Below, piece after piece: positions 45,552 through 55,306 of a stretch of DNA of 64,000 nt; the stretch's first letter is position 1; every line of letters begins with the position of its first letter. This stretch comes from an uncultured Lachnospiraceae bacterium. GTDB taxonomy: Bacteria > Bacillota > Clostridia > Lachnospirales > Lachnospiraceae. A model generated the notes under the pieces. That model did no database searches, was not told the DNA's origin, and saw only the letters and a program-made list of their open reading frames with translations. The position numbers and the translations under genes are program-made. The DNA is taken from assembly GCA_900319245.1 (NCBI GenBank), contig ONNQ01000011.1:23165-87164 (forward strand), read 5' to 3'.

Positions 45552-48500
45552 TCATGCTAAAGTGCGTTTGTAAACACCGTATCCCACCCGAATTATCGCA
45601 ATCAGGGCCAAAAAAGCGACCGCCTGCAGAATTCCGCTCCGATACAGGTGCACAAGCAGGTTGGTGCTGACAAGGATCCGTACCGTCCCCTCCATTCCTT
45701 GGATCGCTTCACTGCGGTTCCCTGCGCCGTCTTCCGCTTCCACCTGTATTGTCTGCCATTTGGGATTGGCCTCCACCGTAATGGGGACTTCGGTGTGATT
45801 GTGCATCAGGATTGCCTGCAGTTCTTCTTTCTCATAGTGCTGTTCAAAAATCAGATTTCCCCGGTCGTCCACGCTCCGCACAGTAAGGCGCTTGACCTCT
45901 ATGTTGTCGGTTGGAAGAAGGCCGATCCGGATCTCATCCGCAATAAATCGATGCTTCGTGAGGTCTACGCCTGTGATCCGAACCGTGGGCGGCGTCCTGT
46001 CAACGGCCCATGCGGGCGAGTAGCCCGCCTCCGCGAGGCTCCCTTGATCGTTTCCGGCACCCGGTCCCCCGAACCGAAATCGTCCGGGGCTCCGGTTGGT
46101 CCCCTCCGAGGCGTCCTGGGACTGCAGCAGAAGCTTATAGATTCCTTCTTCCCTGAAGGCAGATGGATCGATGCGGTACGTATATTTCATGCCTTCTGTA
46201 TTTTGACGCGCCGACACCGTATAGTCCTGTCCGTCCACAAGCGTCCTTGCAATTCCGTTCCTATACAGTGTGACCTGCCAGGAGGTGAGCGGCGACACGT
46301 TGTACTCTGTGACGATCAAAGGCGCACTTGCATCGGTATAGTAGTCTCTGAGAATTGCCAAAGTGCCTGCGTCCTCTGTGACGTCGTACACGGATCCGAA
46401 TCGATTCACGCAGAGATTTCTGCGGGCATAGCTGCGGTTTCCGGCCAGATCGCAAACTGTCCCCACCAGCACGCAGATCCCGTCCATCTCCTCCGTCCGC
46501 GGCAGATCCGGCAGGGAGATTTTGCAATCGAGACCCACCGGATTGTCACCGGCGCTGCGCATGCGCACGGCTCTTCCGCCCGCTGTCAGGTTATACCACT
46601 GCGCCATGCTTCCCTGATACGAGGGGTTTTCGTCTTCAAAGCGCAGGACCGGCGCGATGCTATCCCTGTAGGCGCCCATCTCCTTGACCCTGGCACGATC
46701 CCAGTAGAGCCGCGGCGCCTGTGTATCAATGACAAATCCAGGCTCCGTCACAGGCGCAGCCGCATTGCCCGCAAGGTCCGTACACATGCAGCGAAGCTGC
46801 CACATACCGTCCTCGTCAAAAGGCACTGTCATTTCATAGGTATCCCCTCTCTCCCTGTCCGCGCTGCCTTCGCTGCCAATCCGGTGAAAGTCTCTCGAAA
46901 AGGGCAAAATGCGGGCCCACCGCGCGTCAAAGGAGAGGTCCGTAATGCGAACCGTCGCGTTCCTTGCGCGGTTATAATACTTGCCGTTTCGCACATCCGT
47001 GTTGTCCCAGATTACCTCGATGCGGGGCGGCGTTCGATCCACTGTAAACGCGCGCGGTGCTTTGCCCTCATACGTGACAACAGCAGCGTTCCCCAGTGCA
47101 TCGCTCCCCTCGACGTCCAGTGTGTAGGCTCCGTCCTTTGCAAAAATGACCGTCGTACTCCAGACGTCCTCGTCTCCGGACGCCGCCTTTCCCTTTTTAT
47201 GGCTCCAAGTACCGACTTGCGCTGACGGAGCCTTGATCTTCAGAAGATCCGGACTAAAATTCCGCTCGTACACCTGGATCATGGCTTTCCGCCCTGTGTC
47301 AAAATACCGCCCATTCCGCACGTCATTGTTTGTATAGCACACCGTCACGCGCGGCCTTGTCGAGTCAATTCCCAATCGGCATACCCCGCCGCTTGCGGGA
47401 TCCGACCGGTTTCCCGCATTGTCCACCGCTGTGACAGTCACTCGAATGTCATTGCTCTCCCACTGGCCACCTGCCGGAATCGTGATGATCCCTTCATAGT
47501 GATATTTGGGCACCTGTTCCATCGATGCATCTGCCGTGGGGTCATCCGCGCGGTACAACGCAACATACTCCTGTACGGTTTCTCCTGCCACTTGAATCGT
47601 ATAGGAAACCTCATTGAGTCCAGACCCGCTCCTGTCCGCTTCCGGATCCTCTGCCTCCACTTCCAGCTTCACGCCATGCTGATAAAGCGGTCGCCCGTCC
47701 GGGGTCCGCATGGTCACTTCCGAAGTCGCCCGCACCGAACAAGACGGCGCGTCGAGGTCCACCCGGGGCAAGTGGGTGTCCAAATAGAAATTCACCGTTC
47801 TCTGCAGGGCCGATGATACATTGCCCGCCCGGTCCTCGAACACGGCCTGCTCGATCCGAAAGATCTGCTCTCCACGGATTGGCACACGTTCGCCGCACTG
47901 GAAGCGGTATTTTGACCCATCCGGCGCTGCGCCGTTCCTTCTTCCTGCCGTGCTCAGAATCCGGCACGCCGCACTGACGGGGGACGGATCTTCTGCCCCA
48001 AACGTGATATAGGCCTCCGTCTCTCTTCTGTAGGGCATGAAGCCTTCCCGCTCTGTCACCCACTTTACGCCGTGCTGCGTGAGGCGGCAGTACGTGGTTC
48101 CGTTTCCATCGGCAATCATGATCCTGCCCGACGGCGCCTCCGTGTCGACCACTTTGCGGCCGGTCTCATAGCGCCCCTTCTTCTGATCCGCGCAGACAAA
48201 CCCATACAGTGCGTCCTGCTCCTTCTCATCCTGCATGATCAGCGGATTCCCGGCCTTGTCCCGGCCCTCGATGCCGAATCGATACACGCCGTCGGGTATC
48301 TCGAATACGTCCGGCTTGCTTGCATCGCCTGGCGCGTTTGGGTCGCCCAGAAGCAGTGTGCATGAAGCGAGGAGCGTTTGCGCCTGTTTGTTATCTGTTG
48401 GATGCAGCTGCTTTACGTGCAGTCCGCGCTCCTTCTTCCACTCGGGCCAAACCTCCTCGCAGCACGTATTCTCCGGCACCGGTTCAAACGCTTTATAAAA

Positions 48501-49949
48501 GGTAATTCCACCTTCATCCAGATGCAGATCTTCAACGGTGTATTCTATATGAATGGATGGTTTTCCGTCCGGATAATAGACCGCATGATTCCCATAATAC
48601 AGAATCTGATTATCTTCGTCCTCACCGGCAGGATGCCCGGTCGGGCGGCTCAGCGATGCTGTGAGAAGAGGGCCCACGGTGTCTCGCACTGTTTTGACAA
48701 CGGGCGTACTGGCAGACGCATCTGCCTGCCCGGTGGCAGGGGCCGTCAGGGTATAGGTCGGCTTCAATGCCCACGCCGCGCGATCTGCTGCTCCGCCTTC
48801 CGATACATGGATCCCGGTTTCGAACACAACCCTTACGGTCATCGGATTGCCGGCCCGGTCTTTGCCACAGGCGGCCCACTCCGCCGTTCCGTCCTCGCGC
48901 ACGTGGACAGCCTGCCCCGGCAGCGCGTGCACGGTCGTCGCCTCCTCTTCTCCCTCCTTCGTAAACTGCATGCAAAGCGTGGACGCGTCCGCGTCCATCG
49001 GTATTTCCTGATTCCCGCAAAAGTCCTTCACATAGAGCGCCGCCGACACATCCTTGCCAAAATACCCCTCCGGCCGCTCCTCCTCATAGAGATACCCTTG
49101 CGCCTTGCTCCGAATTCGAATCTCCCCCACCGGCGGCGTCTGGTCCAACACAAACCGATATTCCACCGTTTCCTTGTTTCCCGCTTTATCGGTGGCTTCT
49201 GCCACGACAAGAATATCCCCGTCCGAAAGCGCCGCGACCTCCTGCGTGTCGATGGACAAAACTACCTCGTTCTCCCGATCCGTTCCTTCGCTATGTGGCG
49301 CATTCCCTTCTGCATCCGTTCCTTCTCTCCGCAGTGTATTGCCTTGCGAGTCCGTCACGACCACCGCATACGAAGAAATGCCGGCATCGTTCTCCCGGCC
49401 TTCCGCCATCTTGATCCGAATCCCCGCATTGTCACCCCGGCAGTAGACCATGCCTTCGCTGTCCCTGCCGGCCGACGCATCCATTTCTATTGAGATAACA
49501 GGCGCCCGAAGGTCCAGGTTTTCGGGTTCTTCGCCGCCTGTTGTTTGCCCCTGTCCTGCGGGTTCTCCACTGCTTTCCGGTTCTACAGGAGCGGCATGTT
49601 CAGTGTCCGCGGAAGGCTCTCCCTCCATACGAATCGGTGCAGTGGCGCCTTCCGATGCCGTTTCCTCCTTCGTTTCTTTTCGCGCCATTCTTGCAACTAA
49701 TCCGGCTCCCATAGGGATTTCCGCCGCGTGTGCGCTCTGCCCGATCACGAGAAGCCAGATCAGCGCCGCCACCGCTGTGAGAATGATGGTCCTTCGCCCG
49801 CTTTCCTTTGCCCACTCGCCGGACAGCCGTGTAATTAGTTTCTCCCTAAGCAAAAGAATCGCAGCGGACACCGCTGCCGCCAGCGCCGTGACCAGACACA
49901 GCGCTGCCATAACCTTACTAATCTCTCCCCATATAACCCAAAACTCCAT
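45552..49949 (-). CDS. Large membrane-anchored multi-Ig-like domain protein
   Basis: 1,465 residues, ATG 49949 with GGAG 5 bases upstream. Two N-terminal hydrophobic segments (about 10-35 and 54-72), a very long extracytoplasmic part, and one C-terminal membrane helix (about 1442-1460) with a short basic tail. The ectodomain is built from Ig-like/beta-sandwich repeats, many marked by DKAGN or DxAGN turns (TDKAGNKE, KDRAGNPM, CDLAGN, VDNAGNRS, EDGAGNRS) and by two close copies of xDVRNGxYxxxxRxAxIxVxExxF at about 860-1000. It is 90 bases downstream of a Ser/Thr kinase on the same strand. A role as sensor or surface scaffold regulated by the kinase is inference. Confidence 0.88.
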   Translation of the reverse strand: MEFWVIWGEISKVMAALCLVTALAAAVSAAILLLREKLITRLSGEWAKESGRRTIILTAVAALIWLLVIGQSAHAAEIPMGAGLVARMARKETKEETASEGATAPIRMEGEPSADTEHAAPVEPESSGEPAGQGQTTGGEEPENLDLRAPVISIEMDASAGRDSEGMVYCRGDNAGIRIKMAEGRENDAGISSYAVVVTDSQGNTLRREGTDAEGNAPHSEGTDRENEVVLSIDTQEVAALSDGDILVVAEATDKAGNKETVEYRFVLDQTPPVGEIRIRSKAQGYLYEEERPEGYFGKDVSAALYVKDFCGNQEIPMDADASTLCMQFTKEGEEEATTVHALPGQAVHVREDGTAEWAACGKDRAGNPMTVRVVFETGIHVSEGGAADRAAWALKPTYTLTAPATGQADASASTPVVKTVRDTVGPLLTASLSRPTGHPAGEDEDNQILYYGNHAVYYPDGKPSIHIEYTVEDLHLDEGGITFYKAFEPVPENTCCEEVWPEWKKERGLHVKQLHPTDNKQAQTLLASCTLLLGDPNAPGDASKPDVFEIPDGVYRFGIEGRDKAGNPLIMQDEKEQDALYGFVCADQKKGRYETGRKVVDTEAPSGRIMIADGNGTTYCRLTQHGVKWVTEREGFMPYRRETEAYITFGAEDPSPVSAACRILSTAGRRNGAAPDGSKYRFQCGERVPIRGEQIFRIEQAVFEDRAGNVSSALQRTVNFYLDTHLPRVDLDAPSCSVRATSEVTMRTPDGRPLYQHGVKLEVEAEDPEADRSGSGLNEVSYTIQVAGETVQEYVALYRADDPTADASMEQVPKYHYEGIITIPAGGQWESNDIRVTVTAVDNAGNRSDPASGGVCRLGIDSTRPRVTVCYTNNDVRNGRYFDTGRKAMIQVYERNFSPDLLKIKAPSAQVGTWSHKKGKAASGDEDVWSTTVIFAKDGAYTLDVEGSDALGNAAVVTYEGKAPRAFTVDRTPPRIEVIWDNTDVRNGKYYNRARNATVRITDLSFDARWARILPFSRDFHRIGSEGSADRERGDTYEMTVPFDEDGMWQLRCMCTDLAGNAAAPVTEPGFVIDTQAPRLYWDRARVKEMGAYRDSIAPVLRFEDENPSYQGSMAQWYNLTAGGRAVRMRSAGDNPVGLDCKISLPDLPRTEEMDGICVLVGTVCDLAGNRSYARRNLCVNRFGSVYDVTEDAGTLAILRDYYTDASAPLIVTEYNVSPLTSWQVTLYRNGIARTLVDGQDYTVSARQNTEGMKYTYRIDPSAFREEGIYKLLLQSQDASEGTNRSPGRFRFGGPGAGNDQGSLAEAGYSPAWAVDRTPPTVRITGVDLTKHRFIADEIRIGLLPTDNIEVKRLTVRSVDDRGNLIFEQHYEKEELQAILMHNHTEVPITVEANPKWQTIQVEAEDGAGNRSEAIQGMEGTVRILVSTNLLVHLYRSGILQAVAFLALIAIIRVGYGVYKRTLA

Positions 49950-50039
49950 GCATACTCCAGTTCCGCCTCTCCGGTGCGTTCCTGTTTTGACCCTATTCCA
50001 TAATCCCCTGCTCGCATTCCATCCGCCGCGCGGATTCTA

Positions 50040-51869
50040 TCATTTTCTGCACACGGCAGTCATATCGATCGCCTCCCGCAGTCCTTTTACGAGTTCTTCC
50101 TGCGCATGCAGGCGTCCTTCTTCGAATGGTTCGCACAGCGTCCGGGCTTCCGCGAGCACTTTGCGCGCCATGTCTGTCTCCTGCTGGGTCGCTGTGTTTT
50201 GACCCGCATTGCGTTCATTCACCGCGCGGCTTTGCCAGCCATTCTCTTCCACCGTCGCCGGCACTTCGCGCAGCGCAAGTTCACTAAGCGCCATCCGGCT
50301 CACCGCCAGGGCAAAGTCCCATTCGTCCGTCCGCGCCGCTTCTTTCCGCGCGAGCACCTGCATCCCGTACCACGCAGAAATCCGCTCCTCGCCGGGTGTT
50401 CCGCTGAGCATCTCTTGCAGCGCCTTCGCCATGTTCCTCTCTCCAAGCGGAACGCCGGCCGCCACGGCGTTGTCGACGGCCTGCCTTGCCGCCTCCGTCC
50501 CGCCGTCATAAAAGGCCCAGTACCTCTTTCCGATTGCCAGCTCCAACCGGGCATACTGCGCCGGCGCGTTCTCCCGCATCTGTGCCAGAAAGTCCTCCTC
50601 GAAGAGCAGATCCTCAAACTGCTCCCTCTCTGCCTGCGTAATGACCCCATCCGCCGACACATCGGTCAAAAAAGCGATATACCCTTCCGCATCCTCCGGT
50701 CGCATCCGAATTGCTTGCCGGTAGTTCTCTGTTTTGACATCGCGCTCTTGCGCCGCCGCTCCTTCCCGAATGAACATGTGATAGCGGGCCATCCCTGCGC
50801 CGGCCGCCGAGACGCTGAACATGCCCGAACAGCACAAAAAGAGCACCGCGGACGCCGTGAGGACCAAAAACTTGTGCCACATCCGCTCGCTGAGGGCTTC
50901 CGGCTTGGTGCTGTCCGGCTGCGCCGCGCGTTCCGCCCTGTTGCATGCGTCCAATACTTTGCGGAGGGCTCTCTCCAGTTCCGCGCAGGAGGAGAAACGC
51001 AAATCGGGTGCCACACTGCAGCAGCGGCGCAGGACCTTGTCCATCTCCCGGTAGAGCCCCAGGTCCTGCGGATTGGCCTGCCGATTCATGTGCCTTGCCA
51101 TGAAGCCAGGTTCGGAATCGCGGGCCAACTCATCCGGCATCTGCGCCGCCACCAGCCCAAGACCGGTCTCCAGGGGATGCCTGCCCGTCAGCATATGGTG
51201 CAAAACCGCACCGATCCCATAGATGTCCGTCCTCACGTCGGACTGCTCCCATCCCCCGTACTGCTCAGGCGCCGCGTAGCCCTCCGTGCCCAGCATCTTC
51301 GTGTCCCGCGCGGCATCCTCCTTAAAAGTGCGGCAGGCCCCGTAATCAATCAGCACATAGCTGCCATCCATCCTCTTCAAAACATTGGCCGGCTTAAAGT
51401 CCCTATAAATCAGCGGCGGATTCATTTCATGAAGCTTTTTAAGAATTGCACAAAAAGAAAGCCCCGCCTCCGCTGCCTCGCGGACCGTGAAAACTTTTCC
51501 ATCCTCCAGTATCTTCTGCAGCGACTCGCCCTCGATGTATTCCATGAGGAAGCCTGTAGACGCAGCTTCTCCTCCACTGACTTCCTTGAGGAAGCCTGAT
51601 AGCGCAGTTTCCCCAAGCATCCCGTAAAAAGCCGGAATCCCTGTTTGTTCCTTACCAAGGGTTTCGAGGATGGCCGCCTCTTTGCGGATATCCATTTCGG
51701 TAATGGCGACTTCCTCACACATATTTTGTTTTAACACCTTCATCGCGTATCGCTCGCCGGACACTCGGTCCTGCACCAGGTACACGATACTGCTTCCACC
51801 ACGTCCAATCTCATGCAACAGCACAAGCCGTGCCGGCTTGACCGTGCAGATTTTCACGTTCTCATTCAA
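50040..51869 (-). CDS. Membrane Ser/Thr protein kinase with extracytoplasmic helical domain
   Basis: 609 residues starting at TTG 51869, with AAGGAG 10 bases upstream; no ATG fits. The kinase domain (about 15-290) has the glycine loop GRGGSSIVYLV, the ATP Lys in YAMKVLK (about 44), the catalytic loop YRDFKPANVL (Tyr for His of HRD), the metal loop IDYGA (DYG for DFG) and APEQYGG. A membrane helix follows at about 331-352, then a helical TPR-like extracytoplasmic part. Before MEYIEGES the chain has a 14-residue tandem duplication, GE(T/A)A(L/S)(S/T)GFL(K/M)E, from two 42-bp units at 51529-51612. Operon partner of the Ig-like protein. Confidence 0.92.
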   Translation of the reverse strand: MNENVKICTVKPARLVLLHEIGRGGSSIVYLVQDRVSGERYAMKVLKQNMCEEVAITEMDIRKEAAILETLGKEQTGIPAFYGMLGETALSGFLKEVSGGEAASTGFLMEYIEGESLQKILEDGKVFTVREAAEAGLSFCAILKKLHEMNPPLIYRDFKPANVLKRMDGSYVLIDYGACRTFKEDAARDTKMLGTEGYAAPEQYGGWEQSDVRTDIYGIGAVLHHMLTGRHPLETGLGLVAAQMPDELARDSEPGFMARHMNRQANPQDLGLYREMDKVLRRCCSVAPDLRFSSCAELERALRKVLDACNRAERAAQPDSTKPEALSERMWHKFLVLTASAVLFLCCSGMFSVSAAGAGMARYHMFIREGAAAQERDVKTENYRQAIRMRPEDAEGYIAFLTDVSADGVITQAEREQFEDLLFEEDFLAQMRENAPAQYARLELAIGKRYWAFYDGGTEAARQAVDNAVAAGVPLGERNMAKALQEMLSGTPGEERISAWYGMQVLARKEAARTDEWDFALAVSRMALSELALREVPATVEENGWQSRAVNERNAGQNTATQQETDMARKVLAEARTLCEPFEEGRLHAQEELVKGLREAIDMTAVCRK

Positions 51870-52041
51870 TTGTGATCATCTCCTTGAAAACTTCCCGCGA
51901 ACTGCGGTTGATCGAAAGCTGGAATAATTCATTAAGATTCATCGGCAAAGAGAAAACTGCCGATCAGATATGCTTATTATCAGACATGTGTGTCTGCACA
52001 GTCAAGGTGGATATTACACCGTAGTTAGGGCGTGGGAATGC

Positions 52042-53241
52042 TCACCCCTTCAACAACTGCATCCCCACGTCAAACGGCCTTCCCTCCACGCACTCGTAGA
52101 GCCAGTAGGCCATGGTCACGTCATCCTGCGTCCGCAGGGTGAATTCCGGCTGCCGCACAGCGGTGTGGATTGTGCCGCCCTTGTACATGGAGAGCGGCCT
52201 GTGCCAGTCATAGAGGAAGAAGTGGAAGTCCGGCGTCAGGTTCTGCAGATCGGCGATCATTTTCTTCATCTGCCGGTAGTATTCCTCCTGCATCTGGGAA
52301 TCTGTCCCGTAGATTTTGTTGGTCACGTCGTTGTAGAAGGCGCTGAGCAGGTAGTCTCGGATGGATCCGGCATAGAGGTATTTGAAACGGCTTCCTTTGC
52401 GCACCACGACGCCTCTGTACCAATCTACCGTTACATTTCTGCCGGAGACGCCCATCCACAGCTCCCGTCTTGCCTTCCAGACGTCCCGCAGTGTACGCTT
52501 CCAGCCTCTATAAAGAAGCTGCGCGCTGTCCGAGAACAGTGTCACATCCTGGCAAGCCGGATAAAACTCGCCCACAACTTGCTCTGCGAGCGCCGGCACG
52601 GCGAACGCGCCTGCGCTCTCTCCTGCGATCAGGAGCTTGTCAGCTGTGGGGAACAGTGTTTTGCCAATGCGCATGGCTGCCATGAAGTTCTTGTAGCCGT
52701 GGAAATGAAGAATGGCTTCTTCCCCGGTCTTCTGGCCGTCCGCCGCGTTTCCCTCGACCACGTGATAGGGAAAGCGGCAGTCGCCGACGTGCATATCGCC
52801 CGTCGCGTATGTGATGATCAGGAAATTCCAGTCGTCGAAGGGGTTGTCCGCGCCGTTTTTGGTGATGCCCACATTGATATTCATGACCTGCGTGAATAGG
52901 CGCAGGTTGTTCCAATAGTAGTTGGGAAGCCACGCCGCGACGCTGCCGCCGTTGACCGGTCTCGCCGCCATGTATTCGTTGATCGCGATTCCGCCGCCGG
53001 AGAAGAACACGCACAGCTTCTGGCAGGTCCCTTTGCGCACGTAAATATGATACTCGGAGCCGTCTCCGCATCGTCCCTCGGGGACCGGCACCTGGTACCA
53101 CACTTTTTCCTCGGGCGCACCATTGAGGACCGGCGCCTCCTGCTCGAGTGCGTAGATCCCCTTCGCAATCGACTCCTCCACCAGGTTTCCGATGCGGACC
53201 ATCCAGTTTTTCGTATCAATTCTATCCTTGACAGATGCCAT
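52042..53241 (-). CDS. Pectin acetylesterase-like alpha/beta hydrolase
   Basis: 399 residues from ATG 53241 (AAGGAG 4 bases upstream). It resembles the pectin acetylesterase/Notum family: FFSGGGIAIN for the oxyanion turn, the nucleophile Ser in LIAGESAGAFAVP, then FSDSAQLL and a late His in GGTIHTA. No signal peptide is seen, so it probably acts in the cytoplasm or on internal intermediates, unlike plant pectin acetylesterases. It lies downstream of a condensation-type acyltransferase, which suggests linked acyl addition and removal on a small molecule or lipid. Confidence 0.8.
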   Translation of the reverse strand: MASVKDRIDTKNWMVRIGNLVEESIAKGIYALEQEAPVLNGAPEEKVWYQVPVPEGRCGDGSEYHIYVRKGTCQKLCVFFSGGGIAINEYMAARPVNGGSVAAWLPNYYWNNLRLFTQVMNINVGITKNGADNPFDDWNFLIITYATGDMHVGDCRFPYHVVEGNAADGQKTGEEAILHFHGYKNFMAAMRIGKTLFPTADKLLIAGESAGAFAVPALAEQVVGEFYPACQDVTLFSDSAQLLYRGWKRTLRDVWKARRELWMGVSGRNVTVDWYRGVVVRKGSRFKYLYAGSIRDYLLSAFYNDVTNKIYGTDSQMQEEYYRQMKKMIADLQNLTPDFHFFLYDWHRPLSMYKGGTIHTAVRQPEFTLRTQDDVTMAYWLYECVEGRPFDVGMQLLKG

Positions 53242-53340
53242 GTCGCTCCTTACGTTCGTATGTTCCGGCGGCTGTTTCAAGGCCCCCGCCCAACTTCATG
53301 TCCGCCAGAGCGGCCGCTCCAAGCCGCCCGGCCCAACAAT

Positions 53341-54000
53341 TTACAAATTAAACAGTTTCTCCGCCGCACTCACAAGGTCCCGGAAGCGGAAGATCACGCC
53401 CGCACAGACCATGATCAGAAGGATCGTCATGGAGAGGACGGCCGGCAGGATCACGGGATTAGCCCCCGTCAGCACCGGGATGATCTGCAGCAGCGAAAGT
53501 ACTGACGTCACAAATAAGTAAATGACGTACTCCTCGAGCCGCAGGCTCGCGCCTTTGCCGATGCTGATCGTCATGAGCACCAGAAAAACAAAGCCGATTG
53601 GAAGCACAAAGGCGACCGACCACCCGCGCCAGCCGGTGAGCGAATCGATGAGAAGACAGCCCGCCATGACAAGGTAGGTCTCGATGGTGAATGTTTTGAT
53701 TAGGTTGTTGCGATAGTAGACGCCGACCATCAGATCGCCCCAGGCGATCAGGACGCCCAGGACCGCGAACGGCACCCAGGCCAGCGTAAAGCCATACAGA
53801 ATCTCCAGCGCCAGCATGATGATAAAGGAAGACAGGGCGCAGAAGGTCGCTGCTTTGACGATCGACATGTGGGACACCCGGCGCTTCTCAAGGACGGGGA
53901 ATCCGCCCGGCTCCGGCTCGCCTGTGAGCCTTCCACCGCACAGGGGGCAGCCTGATTTATCGCCCTTGATACTGATTCTGCATTTGGGACAATACTGCAT
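53341..54000 (-). CDS. Zinc-ribbon membrane protein (DUF6320-like)
   Basis: 219 residues, starting at ATG 54000 that shares a base with the acyltransferase stop (TAATG). The N-terminus has a zinc ribbon (QYCPKCRISI, SGCPLCGG), then about six membrane segments from residue 50 to 200. It is found with an acyltransferase and the esterase-like protein in one coupled run, so it may present a substrate at the membrane. The family assignment is from general appearance. Confidence 0.7.
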   Translation of the reverse strand: MQYCPKCRISIKGDKSGCPLCGGRLTGEPEPGGFPVLEKRRVSHMSIVKAATFCALSSFIIMLALEILYGFTLAWVPFAVLGVLIAWGDLMVGVYYRNNLIKTFTIETYLVMAGCLLIDSLTGWRGWSVAFVLPIGFVFLVLMTISIGKGASLRLEEYVIYLFVTSVLSLLQIIPVLTGANPVILPAVLSMTILLIMVCAGVIFRFRDLVSAAEKLFNL

Positions 54001-55283
54001 TAGGCTTCCTCCTTCTTTGCGGGTTCGTTGTCAAAATCATTGCTCTCCAGTTCCACATCGATGCCCATATCGACCATATCGCGGAAGAAATTACGCATGA
54101 CCGGATGCTCCACGAAAGCGGACGCCACGCCAAAAACCAGCAAGTCCTTGTAGGAACACAGACACACCTGCACTTCCGGCGCCGCCATAAAGCAGCTGAA
54201 TTTGTGGATGTGCGGCTCCATTTCCGCCGGCACGCTGATCTTGCCGACATTGGAAATTGTGCCCGTGATCCCCTTCTGCATATGCGCGTTGATTGCGGAG
54301 ATGACGAGATTCTTGATCGTAAGGGGCACTACTTTGACAGCGATGTTGTGCTCGAGCGCCGCGTAGGAATTCATGGTCAGCTCCACCTGGTCCTGGCGCA
54401 GTTGGCGGACGAAGGATTCCTTGACCACGCCGATGATGCTCTCCACTGTCCCGTCGTAATTCGCCGGATCATACGCCACGTTGATGACGCCAAAAAAGTT
54501 GCGCGCCGTATCCGACGGGAAGTAATTGCGCAGGTTGACGGGAACGCTCAGCACAATCGGCAGCCTCCGGTCCCTGACGGACATCTCCTCCAGGATCGCT
54601 TTGATGAAAAGCGCCGTGCTCAGCTCCGCCACCGTGCAGCCGCGCTCCCTGGCCGCCTTGAGGAATTTTGGCACAGAAACAGTGCCCTCCAGAAGGTGAT
54701 TCTGCAGGTTCTCGTCCTTTTCGCCGCGCAGATGGTAGGCCCTCTTGGGCGCGACCTTGGCCTCCTCGGGCTTTTCCTTAGCCTTCTGGTAATACTTGCC
54801 GAACGCGTCGCCCTGCCGGTCCCCGCCGGACGCCCGGCTGGTCTCGGTCGCGAGCTCCTCGATCTGGTATTTGACGCCCAGATACTCGGTCAGAATGGCC
54901 TTCAGAAACTCAAAGGCCCCGGTCCCATCTGTCAAAACATGGAACATCTCCAGGTTGATCCTGTTGCGGTAATAGCTGACCCTGTAGAGAAGATCGCGCC
55001 TGCCCTCGCGGTAGATCGTATCCAGCGCCGGCTTGTTGTCCGGGGTCACTTCTGCATCGAGGTTGCTCTGGTCCAGATAGTACCAGAAAAGGCCCTTTTT
55101 CAAGATGCTTCCAAAATGGGGAAAGTCCCTGGCCGCGACCGACACCGCACTCTGCAGCGTGTCGGGGTCCACATCTTCCTTCAGTTCACAAGTGATCCGG
55201 AACACGCGGGTATCGGCGCCGCCTGCCGTGGACGGGACTATTTTGGCCGCATTATCCAGTTGATACCATTTTGACTGTGCCAT
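54000..55283 (-). CDS. Condensation-domain-like acyltransferase (alcohol O-acetyltransferase type)
   Basis: 427 residues, ATG 55283 with AAAGGAG upstream. The fold is that of chloramphenicol acetyltransferase/condensation enzymes: the HxxxDG catalytic motif is FHVLTDGTGAFEFL (about 115), and the second half has VPVNLRNYFPSDTARNFFG and the bridge-region SNVGKISVP. No carrier-protein or adenylation domain is attached, so it transfers an acyl group from a soluble donor such as acyl-CoA. 23 bases after the NUDIX gene, translationally coupled to the zinc-ribbon membrane protein. Confidence 0.85.
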   Translation of the reverse strand: MAQSKWYQLDNAAKIVPSTAGGADTRVFRITCELKEDVDPDTLQSAVSVAARDFPHFGSILKKGLFWYYLDQSNLDAEVTPDNKPALDTIYREGRRDLLYRVSYYRNRINLEMFHVLTDGTGAFEFLKAILTEYLGVKYQIEELATETSRASGGDRQGDAFGKYYQKAKEKPEEAKVAPKRAYHLRGEKDENLQNHLLEGTVSVPKFLKAARERGCTVAELSTALFIKAILEEMSVRDRRLPIVLSVPVNLRNYFPSDTARNFFGVINVAYDPANYDGTVESIIGVVKESFVRQLRQDQVELTMNSYAALEHNIAVKVVPLTIKNLVISAINAHMQKGITGTISNVGKISVPAEMEPHIHKFSCFMAAPEVQVCLCSYKDLLVFGVASAFVEHPVMRNFFRDMVDMGIDVELESNDFDNEPAKKEEA

Positions 55284-55306
55284 TTCCTGCTCCTTTGCAC
55301 ATCAAG

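Noticed and set aside
51870-52041. Short intergenic region after the esterase-like gene, checked for a small RNA
   Set aside because: No stable hairpin followed by a T run and no promoter-like pair of boxes was seen.
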